Assembly: GCA_030063045.1 (NCBI GenBank)
Contig: JAQSEB010000023.1
Location: 2,790,001 to 2,854,000 of the forward strand
DNA: 64,000 nt
Reading direction: 5' to 3'
From: Pratylenchus scribneri
Taxonomy: Eukaryota > Nematoda > Chromadorea > Rhabditida > Pratylenchidae
Shown in pieces: positions 1-12,242 of the stretch. The translations under genes were made by a program, and so were the position numbers. The notes beneath the pieces were generated by a model that was not told the origin of the DNA, searched no databases, and saw nothing but the letters and a program-made list of their open reading frames with translations. Position 1 is the stretch's first letter. Each line of letters begins with the position of its first letter.

Positions 1-800
1 TTGAACGACCCAAAAATCGCCGATGGTAGTCACAACGGACAAAAACATTGCAAAATAATATGAATAAATGATTGGTTGGGCATTGTATTTTGAGGTCACT
101 ATTATAATGCCCAATGGCTTCAAAAACATTTCCTCATCAGCCAATGATGACCAAATTACTCCAATTGTGTAGGAAATTGATAAAAACCACTGAAAATGAT
201 CATCAAAATTCAATATTAAATATTTACCGCAATTGTCACTCCACAAATTCCGTATTTCAGTCCTTCGCATTCATAATTGCGTACAAAAAGTGTAGCACGA
301 ATCCTTTCCAGCATTATGGTAAAATGAATAGTGCTATTGGCAATCAAATGAAAATAACTGGAAGAATAAAGGAGAAAAGCGAGCCAAACTGGGGTCAACA
401 AATCACAATTAGTTGAATAGGTGAAATAAAGATACTAAAAATGGAAGGGATAAATCCTTGAATGATTGATCATTTTTGATCCCATTATTACCTTATATCT
501 AAGTAAATTTACAATCCAACAAAATGAATGGATCAAATTAAAAATGATGGCATTGAAAATTAGCAACTGAAAATTAATTTAAAAAAATATATAAAAATTG
601 ATTGGCAAGGGGGAAACCGATAAATTGCCGTGGAAATTGATTTTTGCATTTTTATATTCTCTAAATAAAATTGCTGCGCAAATGAAAATGACCAAAACTA
701 TGAAAATTTGGATGCAAGTTGCAAAATTGTAAATTGGATTGGATAATAATTGTTCAATTGATTGGCATTCAATTGGAGTCGAATTATTGGAGGAATTCAT
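1..800 (-). CDS. Sra-superfamily 7TM chemoreceptor, 3' part cut by window edge
   Basis: Multi-exon gene read leftwards from an ATG at 800. Exon 1 (about 800-605) has an extracellular N-terminus with NSSNNST sequons, TM1 and the cytoplasmic motif KINFHGNL. Exon 2 (about 570-492) encodes TM2. Exon 3 (about 445-220) begins near CDLLTPVWLAF and carries TM3 with LERIRATLFVRNYE, the ER..AT..YE signature of nematode sra/srab/sre receptors. A further exon (about 190 to beyond 1) has the IGVIW helix and continues off the window. Introns are short with TTTCAG/TTTTAG ends. The role is probably chemosensation in neuronal cilia, inferred from the family. The gene is one of several receptor loci here but not close in sequence to the 15-19 kb pair. 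No disabling change is visible in the part present. The split between sra, srab and sre is unresolved. Confidence 0.8.
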
Positions 801-2011
801 TGAAACAAATTAAAACTTCTGTAAATGAAGAAAAAAAAATTAATTTTAAGATTGGACATTGGATGAAAAAAATGTCGGAGCCAATTTGTAGGATATATTT
901 CTAGTGTAAGTGCAAAGGCGTGCTTGATTCTCAAATTTGTATCCAAATTGGGGGAAAAATAATAGAAAATGTCTAAATATAGATTATTAAATGTTGTAAA
1001 TAATTCATTATTTTACAATAAATTAATGGTATTCTCTCAAAATTCAAATGGATGATGGTTTATGAAATAGAGGAGTTAATGAGGTGGTTTAAGAAAGTTT
1101 AAAACGATAATGACTGGTTGGATTTGGGAGGTTTAATTCGAAAATGGGTTTTGGAGGATTTGGCAATTTAATTTATAATAGAGAATCAAATAAAAAGGAT
1201 TATTTAATTATTAATAATGTGAATGTGAAATATGACTGTACTCTATGCAATGGTTCCTTAAAGTGCCTTCAGCATTTTTAGAATGCATATGATCCCATTT
1301 AAATTAGATGAGTAGCAGCTTGGTTTTTTTCAATAAATTAATTTAAAATTCGCTCACATTGACATTAAAATCTGACTAAATAAAATATGACAAAATAATT
1401 TAGATGAATTTTTGGATTGATTTTAAATCAAACATTTTAATTGCCAACAAAAAGGAGGGCCATTTTCGACATGAATTAATGAATGGATTTTTGTGGAATT
1501 ATCAATATTAATGGAATTGGCGCAAAAAAAAGGAAGATTTGTATTAATGAATGCACTCATTAATTTATTCAAATTACACAGTTAATTAACCTTCTTTATA
1601 TAATTTTAATATTAATTTGATTTTTAAATTTTATATTATTTTAAATAATCAATTTATTTATTAAAAAATCTACAAAATTGTTTAGGCATTCTTCGTTCCA
1701 CTCCATTCCATTCCAACCCAAACAAAAACCCCTCCATCCAAATAAATATTTTATGGTCTTTTCGCATCAATAAAAAATGTGCGCAACCGGTTGGCTGATT
1801 GTGAATGATATTCGATTGGACGAATTTAATGTGAAAAAAATTGGAGGAGGGGCGAATGGTAAAATGTGAAGCATCATCAAGGAAGGAAGGACAATCAAAA
1901 TATTCATTCATTCAATCAAATTCAATTTTTATTCTTTTTGAGCATCTAAAATGTCCAAAATTGTCCTCTTCCTCCATTCCTTTTAAATTTACAAAATTTT
2001 CAGTATTTCAA
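801..2011. other. Intergenic, AT-rich
   Basis: No supportable gene. It is the shared upstream region of the minus-strand receptor and the plus-strand transthyretin-like gene. A TTTTCAG at 1997-2003 lies 8 nt before the next start codon and looks like a trans-splice acceptor. Confidence 0.6.
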
Positions 2012-3286
2012 ATGGCCAATCATTTCAATTTCCTTTGCCTCATTCTCGCCTCCTTTCTTTTGCCCATTTCCGGCATTGGCATTGGCCGTCAGCAAAGTGC
2101 CGGTGTCAAGGGCCAATTGGTTTGCGATGGAAAGCCGGCGGTTGGCGTCAAAGTCAAATTGTATGATGACGATCGAGGTTGGTTTGTGTGGAATTTATGA
2201 ATGAATGAATGAATTAATTGGATACAATATTTTGCAAAAAGGAATTGATTCGGATGATTTGATGGTTGGTTGAAAAAATAGAACAAATCGTTTAAACCAT
2301 TTTCTATTAAAAAAAAGGCTGCTGGGAAAACGGATTCCTCAGGTCGATTTGAGCTGATTGGGAATACCCATGAATTGACCACAATTGACCCAAAAGTGGT
2401 TACATTTTGATGAATATTTCGGCAAACGTAAAGAAGTGTGGTCCCGCCGGGTTTTGATTTTAAAAATAAGAGAAACACATTTCTAAGGGTAATCGGGAGC
2501 GTAGAACATAATTCTGGGCTCTGATTTTTGATATCTTGTCATCTTGCTAAGATATTGCCAACTTTTACCAAGAAAAAGCATAGGGGGGACCAAGGGCATT
2601 TTTGGTGAAAAATTTTTTAGAGCCAATATATAGCTCATTCGACGCGGCATGACGAGCGGAATCCAATGGTACCATTTTTATTAGATAATATTGCAATATA
2701 GGAAAGTTATAAGTCAAAAACCTTACCAAGATGAAAAATTTTTATCGGTCATAACTTTGAAATATCAAATTGTTTCCATCTGAAATTGGTACAATTGAAT
2801 TCCGCTCGTCATTCCGCGTCGAATGAGCTATATATTGGCTCTAAAAAATTTTTCACCAAAAATGCCCTTGGTCCCCCCTATGCTTTTTCTTGGTAAAAGT
2901 TGGCAATATCTTAGCAAGATGACAAGATATCAAAAATCTGAGCTCTGATTCGTGTTTTACGCCCCCGATTACCCTTAGAAATGTGTTTCTCTTATTTTTA
3001 AAATCAAAACCCGGCGGGACCACACTTCTTTACGTTTGCCAATATTTCCTATTTTTTAATTCACCCTCACTCAGAATATTTATCATAATTGCAATGACAA
3101 TTTGGTGGGTGGCAATAATAAATAATCAATTAATTTCATTTTGTTTAGCCTTGCGATCGAAAAAGTACCGTTGAAATTCCGGACAAATATGTTTCGAATG
3201 GGGAAAGCCCGGAAAAGATTTATGACGCTGGAAGAATTGAATTGTCCGGCAAATTCAAAGGAGAAGAAAGAGATTGTCTCAATTAA
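2012..3286 (+). CDS. Transthyretin-like (TTL) secreted protein
   Basis: Four exons give an intact 140-aa protein: 2012-2185, 2318-2398, 3075-3104 and 3149-3286, all joined in phase 0. Residues 1-20 are a signal peptide (FLCLILASFLLPISG). The family core follows: GVKGQLVCDGKPAVGVKVKL, then GKTDSSGRFELIG and TTIDPKV. A 30-nt micro-exon encodes NIYHNCNDNL, the TTL YHDCND block. The last exon starts PCDRK and ends KFKGEERDCLN. Length and Cys spacing match nematode TTLs, which are secreted and thought to bind small ligands or act in cell signalling. Intron 2 is unusually long because it holds the foldback element at 2421-3040. Acceptor 1 (AAAAAG) and the exon 1 donor (GTGTGG) are weak; they were chosen because they alone keep frame. 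The start is favoured by a TTTTCAG 8 nt upstream. Confidence 0.88.
2421..3040. mobile_element. 620-bp foldback (near-palindromic) MITE with 8-bp target duplication
   Basis: The two halves are inverted repeats of about 300 bp. The left end reads GGCAAACGTAAAGAAGTGTG and the right end is its reverse complement. Inner blocks also mirror, for example the stretch around AGCCAATATATAGCTCATTC (left) and GAATGAGCTATATATTGGCT (right). The direct repeat AATATTTC flanks it at 2413-2420 and 3041-3048. No coding capacity is seen. An 8-bp duplication is typical of hAT or P-type mobilisation, but the ends do not identify the superfamily. It lies wholly inside intron 2 of the TTL gene. Confidence 0.85.
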
Positions 3287-3334
3287 ATTAAAAAAATAAT
3301 TGGATTATTTTTATGCATTTTTAATTGAATGAAT

Positions 3335-3943
3335 TTAAGGCAAATTGGCGAAAACCAAAAAGAATAAAAAGATTATTAAAGGGATTATTGGACAAATTCC
3401 AATTGGATTTGCCGAATTTGAAAATTTTGTTGGTTCTTTTGTGGGAGCTACGGTGACATATTCATCGGCGAACTGAGATGATGTAATTTTTGTTTCATAA
3501 ATGCCCTCAGGCGGAATACAAGGGGCCGGTGGAGGAGGCCAAGTGCAGCCATCGAAAATTAAATATTCATCTTCAAAATTATAATTTAATTTACTGGTTG
3601 GATATGCCGAATAGGCTGGGGCGGACTTTGGAGTTGGATAGACGGGTGGCACTATGAATTTATCATTTTATGTAAATAATTCCAAATAATATTACTCACC
3701 TTTTGTCGGTATTTTATAATTATTGTCCCTTTGAGTTGGATGAATCCCTTGGATTGATGCTGAATATCAATAATTTAATACTATAATTTTGTGAAAATAA
3801 TATTCCCATCAATTATATAAAATTGTACATATTTATTCGACAGAAATGAGACATAATAATTACATATAATAAAACTGACCATTTGAAGAAATGCAAATAA
3901 AAATGGCCAAAACGGCGAATATGAGAAGGAATTGACGCAACAT
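3335..3943 (-). CDS. Small secreted or GPI-anchored protein, unknown function
   Basis: Three exons on the minus strand, 3943-3880, 3759-3700 and 3651-3335, give about 146 aa. The first exon is a clear signal peptide (MLRQFLLIFAVLAIFICISS). The middle is Pro- and Tyr-rich (VPPVYPTPKSAPAYSAYP), then WPPPPAPCIPP, with three Cys. The C-terminus is a hydrophobic run (PIIPLIIFLFFLVFANL) that ends the protein with no charged tail, as in GPI-attachment signals or a tail anchor. I do not recognise the family. It converges on the TTL gene, with stop codons about 50 bp apart. All splice junctions are GT-AG and keep frame, so the model is solid even though the function is unknown. Confidence 0.75.
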
Positions 3944-5411
3944 TTTTTGGATGAGAAAATACATAAAAATGAAAATGTAACAAAATTCAAGCATTCTCAA
4001 TTTCTTCCCAAAAAAACATTTTCAATTTTTAATTTATTTTTTCCCCACTTTTAATCAAATTTTCCAATTCGCCCATTCAATTTCCATTCTAAAAATGTTC
4101 CTCTTTTGTATAGGCAATATAATAATTGGTTTTATATTTTACCTTAAGCGGAATATTTTTAGCGCCATTTTTAATTATTTATTAATAAAATAAAAAGAAA
4201 AATTGAAACATCTGCTGAAAGAAATTGAGGGAATATTTTAAAAAACATTAGGGAATACTTAACATATAATTCCCTAAAATTTGTTGTTAATTCAAATTTG
4301 TTTTCGTTCATTTTAAGCCACAAAATCCATTCACATAAAATAAAATCAATGTTGTATACGATAAGGAATGAGTGCATTTCATTTTTCATTAATTTTGTTA
4401 TCCATTTTGTTTACCCATAGGCATTAATCACATTTTCCTTTCATTTTCTACAATTTGGCATGACAAATATTTTACTTTATACTCTAATGTATTATATTAA
4501 TAATATAAAATTAAAATAAATAAATTCAAAAAATTGAATAGAAATTATTGAATCTCCTCAAAAAATGAGCGCAACAGCAACAACAATTATTTTGTATTTT
4601 TTCCGATTGCAATTCAATACATAGAATTTATTTAAATTAATTAATTCAATATACAGCATATTTGCGTGTATATTCCATAATATAGGAAATAATGAATGAA
4701 TGAAAAAATGAATTAAGAGAAAATTGGAATATTTTTGAGATGGAATTCATTTTTAAACTGTGACAAATCTATGCAGAATGCAGCAGAATTCAGAAATCAC
4801 ATCCAATCCCCTTTGAAAATCCCCAGCAGACTGATGAGGAATTGAATTGATGAAAAAATTAATTTTTCAATTTTCTAGGAATAGGAAAAATGATTTATTC
4901 CCCGATAATAATATAAATGTACTAAGTACTTGTGGGTTGTGGGAATATTAAAAATCGACAATTTAATAATTAAATTAAAATTAATTCATTCATACCCATT
5001 TTCATTAAATAATTCAAATTCCTTCCTAACAAAATATATTTACTGAAAAAAAGGAATGATTTTCTATTATTAAAATTTTCCTGTCCCATTCCCAAAACTG
5101 GGGCTAAATTTGCAAATTTAATTATCGTAACTTTGTCATTTCTTTGCTCTTTTTGGTGTTCATCCTTTGTTGTCATATGCCACACAAAATGAATAAAAAC
5201 AGTTTCAATTAGTATTATTTCCGCTTCCATACAAAATGAACAAAAAGGATTTAATGAAGTCAACAAATAATAATACAAAAATGCTCATTTTCAGTTTCTT
5301 TTGTTCATTTTTAATGCCAAAAATGCACAAAAATATTTCATACATCACATTTACCTTCCATTTTTATAATATTTTCAGTTTCAGCAAAATAACAAACCAA
5401 TTTCACCAAAA
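3944..5411. other. Intergenic, AT-rich
   Basis: No gene supported. Open frames here are low-complexity or lack splice-consistent partners. TTTTCAG at 5372-5378 precedes the receptor start at 5412. Confidence 0.55.
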
Positions 5412-6807
5412 ATGTTTTCTTCCTCCTCATCGGTTTACACTTTCCAAATTCCTCCGGATGATCCATTTCACAATTATAATGTGACCACCAATACAGTAAA
5501 CACGTTTTTCCCCATTTCAATTCAATTTCTTTCCCTCCAGTTTTATTTGACATTTTGGCAAGATGGCATCCCCGGCACTTTTCATTTGTTAATCGCATTT
5601 CGATGGGCCATTGCTTTCATTGGTTTTTTCCTGAATCTGAGTCTTTTTGTCGCCATCCATCATAATTGGTACAATTTCCTCCAAATTCGGGCCAATATTT
5701 TGTCATTTTAATGCAGGAATATGCTCAAAGGTACTTGCGCCCTTTTCATTGCTTTCAACGCCATTTTCACCGCCCTTTTTGAACTTTCCTTGGCCATTCC
5801 ACTAGGAATGTTCATTTTCCGTTTTCAAATCGTCCATTTGAAGAATTGTTTCTTCTTTCAGGTCCAATTTTTAAAATGAAGATAATTGTGTTTCCAATTT
5901 TTATTCAGATTTTGCCAATATTTTGCCGGAATATGATCATTTCAACATTGTTCGCCATTGGCATTGATCGACTAATTAGCATCATTTTTGCCATTTGGTT
6001 AGCCTATTTTCTATGCTAATTTTATCCACATTTTTTATTAGGCATATTAGCCATGGCCAAAAACAAAAATATCGGCTGACACTTTTGTCAATTTGCATTT
6101 TGCATGCCATTTTCTTCCTCATTTTTAGTGCCTCAATGGCCTTTCAAATGCCCGAATTGTTCGAATCCATCAAATTCAAAATTATTTATTTTTGTTTTTA
6201 GGCGAATTATTTGCCTTTCCTCCGATGATTGCTACCAAGGTGACCAAGAACAAATCCTCTTTTCGGTGAACACAATTTTCCTTTTTCTCATTCTCATTTG
6301 CTATTTGCTAATTTGGATTTTCTTGCGACTTCACATAAATAATCGTATTTAAGGGGAAATATTCTTTATGTTAAAAATGTTTTTTCAACAGAAATTGAAT
6401 CCAGCAAACGAATCATCAAATCATTGACCGTAACGGCCACCATCATTTCCATTGGATGGCTTTCCTACAATGCCATTCAGGCACTCCTTTTGCCCAATTT
6501 GGGTCAATGGCTTCAGCCAATCTTCGCTGCCTATTTGAATTTTGGTTCCTCATTTTTGCCACATTTTGCCATGGCATTCAATGCTCCAATGTATTTTTGT
6601 TTAAGGTAAAATATTCATTGGGGAAAATTAATTCAAATAATTGGATTAATTTTTCGCAGCAAGGATTATAATGCCGCCTTTCTCAAATTGTTTAAATGGT
6701 TGCCTAAAATTGTCCAAATAAATTCAACAAATCAAATTGGCCCAGCTGTACAAGTTTTTGCCAGTCCCACATTTAAAAATAGCAGCCAACAGCAAATGGT
6801 CAAATAA
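5412..6807 (+). CDS. srsx-type 7TM chemoreceptor
   Basis: About seven to eight exons. The N-terminus (MFSSSSSVYTFQIPPDDPF) is extracellular with an NVT sequon. TM1 is IAFIGFFLNLSLFVAI. After an intron, NMLKGTCALFIAF starts TM2. TM3 ends in the srsx hallmark FAIGIDRLISIIF. TM4 follows HISHGQKQKYRLTLLS. TM5 is NTIFLFLILICYLLIWIFL. The pre-TM6 motif ESSKRIIKSLTVT and TM7 AMAFNAPMYFCLR match the family pattern. A short tail ends QQMVK. Introns are 40-60 nt, for example 6138-6201 with TTTTTAG, and all joins keep frame. The predicted role is odour or chemical sensing in ciliated neurons, inferred from the family. No lesions are seen. It is a diverged relative of the minus-strand gene at 7424-8992. 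Confidence 0.82.
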
Positions 6808-7423
6808 TTAAAGACAATGTCAGAAAGAAGTTGACAAAAAATGCAATCAAGATTACAGCAAACTTTCATAATATTTTCATTATTATTGTTTAAATTATGC
6901 ATGGATAAATTCATCAATTGCCATTAGAATTGGAATGCATTCATTCATTTCATTGATGTCAATGTCAATGCCGCTAGAGATAGAGACCTTCTCCTATTCA
7001 TCCTACTGTACCCCTGCCAATCACCCTGCCTGTCATCAATCAAATATTGCCCCAATCTGCCTTTTTAAATCCGCCCTTTTTCCTCTCCTTTGTTCTTTTC
7101 CCCTTCATATTTTTTATCACATTTTCCGCAGAATTAATAAAGAATATTTATTTAAAGTTGATTCGCCTCTATTCCTATCCCATTCATTGGGCCACTGCGA
7201 GCTTATTAGATCTCCGACGTGGGCCAAACATCTTTAACCCTAGATTAGGACTAATAATTGAAGAATCAACAAAATTCCATGAACACGCCAAAAAACAATA
7301 AAATTATTTTTAAACAGCGCATTCAAAATTCAGATATAAAAGCATTAAAAATATATTAAAATTAAAAAATATTTACAAAATAATTAATCTTAATAATATT
7401 TATTCAATAAATTATTTTGAATT
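6808..7423. other. Intergenic between convergent srsx-type genes
   Basis: Two overlapping open frames (6935-7237, 7047-7301) read towards the right, but neither has a recognisable domain or splice support. I see nothing else. Confidence 0.5.
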
Positions 7424-8992
7424 TCATATCCAATTATTATTATTTCCATTTTCAATTCCAATTCTGCTGGTTGGCTGAATGTGAATATTTGTTTGGCGAG
7501 AGGATGAATTCATTGATTTGGGTATTCCAGTTTGTTGGAATTGGAATGGCAAAACATGACTTTGTGGAGGAAATTTATGGAAAGTAATTGGCTGAATGAA
7601 TTTAAAATGTTGGCTGAATTTGCTTCGATATTCATTGCTAAAAATGAGTAAATTAAATTAATTTATAGTTTTGGAATATTCCCACCTCATTATGAAAAGG
7701 ACTGGCGCATTTGCGCTGTAGACGGCAATTGTGAAAAATGAGAACAAAGTGCTGAATCCATTTTTGATGAAAACACTCATTTGAATATTTTTGAACAATA
7801 ATTGGACACTGCTTTTGAAGCAAACTCCAATTAGATTGAAACAAATTATAAAAATCAGCGATTTGATCAGCTTTTTGTTATTCTCAGTGACTGCTATTGG
7901 GGAAATTATTTTATAAAATATTCCTTGAATATATTACTTTTTGAAATGCCCTTCAGGCAGAAAACAATGAACCAAACGAGGCCATAAATGGTCATCAACA
8001 TTACACTCAATGTAATCCCATCAATTTTCATTATTGAGCCAATCTCACTTTGGCCCATTTCATTGGTGGAACATGAAAGAAGGCTGAAAATATTGAAATA
8101 AACATTTTTACATTAAATTCATTCAGGGGCACATTCATTCTATTCATTTGTTTGTACTTGATTTGAATTTGAATAATATTTTCCACATTTTTAATTAATT
8201 TGGATGAATTGAATTTATGTTCCTCAAAATATTGTTAAATTAAAATATTTTCATGAAAATATAATTTTAATTTCCATAATTATTTCCATTTTTATTCTGT
8301 TAAAAATGATTTGGCCAGAGGCAATTTTTGACAATTTCATTTCGCCACCCAAACTCACAATCCATCTCCAATGTGTAATCGATGATGTACAAAACAGCAA
8401 CATATCCAGCATAGGCCACAATGATCATTCCCACAAATCCCAAATAAAATTTGCTATTTCGACTTTTATACCTAATTTTTGAATGGAATTAATTCAATTT
8501 GACTAAATTCGCACCAAACAGGGAAAAGCACTGAAAAAAGTCGATCAATGCCGGTGAAAAGCATCGTAATTTGGGCAGCATCGCCGCAAACGGCCAATGG
8601 AAGGAGAAATGGAAAACAATTTTGATATCGAATGAATTTAAGGCCACTGGAAACCACAAAAAAACTGACAAAATAACTAGCATCTTGGAAAATTGCAAGG
8701 AAACTTTCTAATGCAATTAAAATATTACAAATTGAATGTAAACTCCTCAAAAGGAAATAGATATTTACGAAAATATATTTTGAATGGGTGTTACTTATTT
8801 TTGAAGGTAATATGAATGACAGAATAATTGAATAAAATGCCCAAAAATGCCCATAATGTCCACATCCATAAACAATGATTAGTATCAAATTGTGCGAATT
8901 TTCGGCCATAAAATATTGATACCACTGTGTAAATTGATGGAATAATAATTAGGAATAAATATTACCAAATCCGTTGTTATTTGTTGGCTCAT
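7424..8992 (-). CDS. srsx-type 7TM chemoreceptor
   Basis: Starts at 8992 with MSQQITTDL, spliced to WYQYFMAENSHN. The helical core follows. A 48-nt in-frame intron (GTAACACC..TTTTGAG) removes a spurious loop and restores SKIRSLHSICNILIALESF between TM1 and TM2. TM3 ends in LFTGIDRLFSVLFPVW. TM4 is in FYLGFVGMIIVAYAGYVAVL. An exon with STNEMGQSEIGSIMKIDG leads into TM5. TENNKKLIKSLIFIICF is TM6 and SANAPVLFIMR is TM7. The last exon begins SNEYRSKFSQHFKFIQP and ends NNNNWI at 7424. The donor after TM4 is uncertain; GTGGCG in the FGW codons keeps frame. Presumed chemosensory receptor, convergent with the gene at 5412-6807. Confidence 0.8.
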
Positions 8993-10672
8993 TTTTATTT
9001 GAATTTAAGGAATTAATATTTCAGACTGTGAAGCTGAAAATTAGCAATAAATTTAAATTTGTTTGGAGGCAATCTCAGAATACAAAATTAAAATATTAAT
9101 AAGTATATATGTAAATAATTCCAAAATGACAGAAATTGTATTCGTCTTTAAATGCCAATGATTCCCTCGCCACACGCAATAATTTCGCCTTTGGAGCCTT
9201 TCTCGGAAAAACGACCACTTCTAGACTTGGTAATTTACAATGGTTCTCCGAAATTTTCTAAGCCATAAATTTGTTGTTCAGTTGATATTTTAATTATTTG
9301 GAAAAAAAATGAATGAAATTGGCAACCATGAAGGTATTCCAATTCCCAATACACGTGATTGATTAAATTGAATGCTTTGAATGTGTGGAAAATTGATTTA
9401 AAAGAAAATAATGCATTAATTGAAATGGAGGGGGGGGGGGGAGTGTTTGTTTGGCACTGGCACATTTTTAACTCTAAATTTATTATTAAATCATAAATCA
9501 TTCATTCATAAATTTAAAATATTAATGTAAAATACAATAATATTCACAACAAACAAATAATTATATATTATTTGTTGGTTAATTATTTAATGTGTCACGC
9601 AAACAATGAATGTCGGCATTAAAGTCAATTTAATTATGCAAAATAGACTGATGAGGCTTGATGGAAATTGAAATATTTTCTTAATTTTAAATAAATATTG
9701 AAAATGTTGGAAAAGGGAAATTGGGCAATTTTACTTGACCAAAGGCACTTATTAGAAAATTTGGTGTCCCCTTCCATTTCCATTTCAACAAAAGAAATAT
9801 AATATTCTCTCTCCGTTCGGTTCCATTGATATCGAATTAGTTAATTGTAAAAAGGATGGGTAGAATGTAGATATTATTCAGATACCGTATTTTCACTATT
9901 AGAAGCCCCCGGGACTAAATAGTTTCAGCGACCCTCGTCAAAGGAACTTATTATTATTATTAGATTAGAGAAAGTGTTTCTTTCTAATAAAGAAAATACA
10001 TGCCAGTCAAGCGAGTTTAAACTTTAAATATTTTTTATGATTTCAGTCAATTATCTATATATATTATTGAATTCATTTTAATTTGAACATTCTAGTAACC
10101 ATTCATCATTCCATCCAAATCCATCCACTAAATTAATTTCATTCCTCTACCATAATTAATGCTTTGTTTTACAAATTTTCTTTCAATCTAATGGCACAAT
10201 ATTGCCATTTTCATTTAATTATTACTAAAATAAGATTCTTGAAATAAAATTGACGCAAAATAAAATTGACGCAAATGAATGCCCAAAAATATATTTTACA
10301 TATTATTCATTTGGGAGGGAACATTTATTCGATGAATTTCTCCTCTCTATGTAATTTAATTGATTTTTGATAAGGAAATAATTAATTATACAACAAATTC
10401 TGCTTACTATGAATAAAAAAACCAAAAATTAAAAATATATTATCAAAATTTGCTTTAGGCTCAATCAAGTAGCAAAGATTCTCAATTTTTAAACACAATT
10501 CTCATATTTAATCCATCCAAAATTATTCATAATCCATTTATTTGCATTTTATTCCCCGTAATTTTTTTCTTGCTCCCAAATTCCAGAGGACTTTTATCGA
10601 TTCATTCGACGAATAAATTCACGTTTTCAATTTATTCAGGAATATTTTTACTACCTATTTTTAAATTTTTAA
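8993..10672. other. Intergenic, AT-rich, with a 12-G run
   Basis: No gene supported. A run of 12 G lies at 9430-9441. A short GC-richer patch around 9145-9245 has brief open frames on both strands but nothing recognisable. An ATTCAG at about 10634-10639 lies upstream of the next start. Confidence 0.5.
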
Positions 10673-12242
10673 ATGGCATCTGCCTTGGAAGGAATAAAAA
10701 TTTTGGATTTTTCGCGGGTTGTGGCCGCACCATTTGCGGCAATGATCTTGGGCGATCTTGGGGCAGAAATTTGGAAAATTGAAAGGCCAGGTGCAAAAAA
10801 ATATTTTTTAGTAAAATAAATTAATTGATTTGAAGGGATTGGGGACGAATCTCGTTCATTCCATCCTCCCTCAATAAATGGTCAAGGATGTTATGCAATT
10901 TCATTGAATCGAAACAAAAAGAGTATTGCGTTGAATTTGGCAAATGTTGAGGGCAGTGAATTGGTCGATTTTGGCACTTTTTTAAATACTTACTATTTTA
11001 AAGGCTCGAAAATTAGCTGGCAAGGTCGATGTCCTAATTGAGAATTTCAAAACGGGTTATATGAAAAAGTTTGGCCTGGACTATGCCAGATTAGCACAAC
11101 AAAATCCTCGACTAATTTATTGCTCAATTACAGGTGAAAATGAACAAATTTGGGGAAATTAAAACAAATTCCCAAAAGGCTATGGACCATCTGGGCCTTA
11201 TTCTGGAGATCCTGGTTATGATGTGGTGACCGCCGCAGTTGGCGGTCTTTTGGGCATAACTGGGCCAAAAGGGCCAAATGCAGGCATTTCACTGGTGCCA
11301 AAATTCCCATCTAATCACATTTTTTCCCATTTAGAGCCAGCAAAACCTGGAGTGGCCGTAACTGATATGATGACCGGTCTATTTGCCCATGGGGCCATTT
11401 TGGGTGCACTTTATCAAAGGGAAAAGACTGGAAAAGGTCAACAAATTCATTGCAATTTGTTGGCAACACAATTAGCCACATTAATCAACATTGGAAGCAA
11501 TTATTTGAATGCCGGCATTGAAGGTGGAAAATTGGAAATTGAATTGTCCTAAATATTTTAAAATAGGTCGCCCCTGGGGCACTGAGCATGAAAGCATTGT
11601 TCCATATCAGGCATTCCGAACAAAGGATGGCCGATTTTATGTTGTGGGCGCCGGCAATGATGCGGCTTTTCGAGAAGTCCACAAATTATTGTTCCCATTT
11701 TTCATTTAATTTCGCTTTTCAGCTTTGTTCCAAAATGGAAATGCCAGAATTGGCCGATAATCCAGAATTCAAAACGAACAGCGATCGAGTGAAAAATCGA
11801 GAAAAATTATTGGCAAAATTTGCAGAAAAGTAGGCCAAAAATATTTTTAAAAATTTGTTTAATATTTTCTATAGATTTTCAATGCACGATATTGAATATT
11901 GGAAAGGAAAATTACGAAGCAAAAGTTTCCCATCTGCGCCGGTGAATTCAATTGGAGAAGCATTTGAACATGAACAGACAAAATATTTGGATTTGGTCAA
12001 AATTGTTGAACATCCCGCCTATGGGAAAGTGAAAGTTGTGGGTAAGAAAAAAAAGGGGAATAAAATGGGCAAAATATGAACACAAAAAAGGGCCACCGGT
12101 GATGTACAGCGGAACGGAAAATCGAGTGAGAAGTGCGCCACCACTTTTGGGTGAACATACCCGCGAAATATTGGCCAAGGAATTGGGATTGGCCACAGAG
12201 GAATTGGACAGGCTGAAACGGGAGAAAGTCATCGATTTTTGA
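10673..12242 (+). CDS. SUGCT: CoA-transferase family III, SUGCT-like (succinate-hydroxymethylglutarate/glutarate CoA-transferase)
   Basis: About eight exons. The first encodes [20 protein letters not shown] and [14 protein letters not shown], the family III CoA-binding start. Later blocks are [73 protein letters not shown], and [18 protein letters not shown], whose Asp (codon 11364-11366) aligns with the catalytic aspartate of this family. Then come [28 protein letters not shown] and the C-terminal [13 protein letters not shown]. The order and the [10 protein letters not shown] block match SUGCT best; AMACR is less likely. The enzyme moves CoA from succinyl-CoA to glutarate in mitochondria in animals. 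A mitochondrial presequence is not obvious from this start. The intron near 11310-11333 that joins to EPAKPGVAV is approximate. Confidence 0.85.

Noticed and set aside
2377..2460. TTL gene broken by the foldback insertion
   Set aside because: The stop after IDPKVVTF is intronic: a GT donor at 2399 and the 30-nt micro-exon at 3075-3104 restore an intact protein.
4829..4862. CTGATGA..GAAA hammerhead-like core
   Set aside because: The intervening bases do not form stem II and no flanking stems pair; chance match in AT-rich DNA.
9430..9441. Poly-G run as a regulatory element
   Set aside because: A single homopolymer of 12 G; no further evidence beyond composition.
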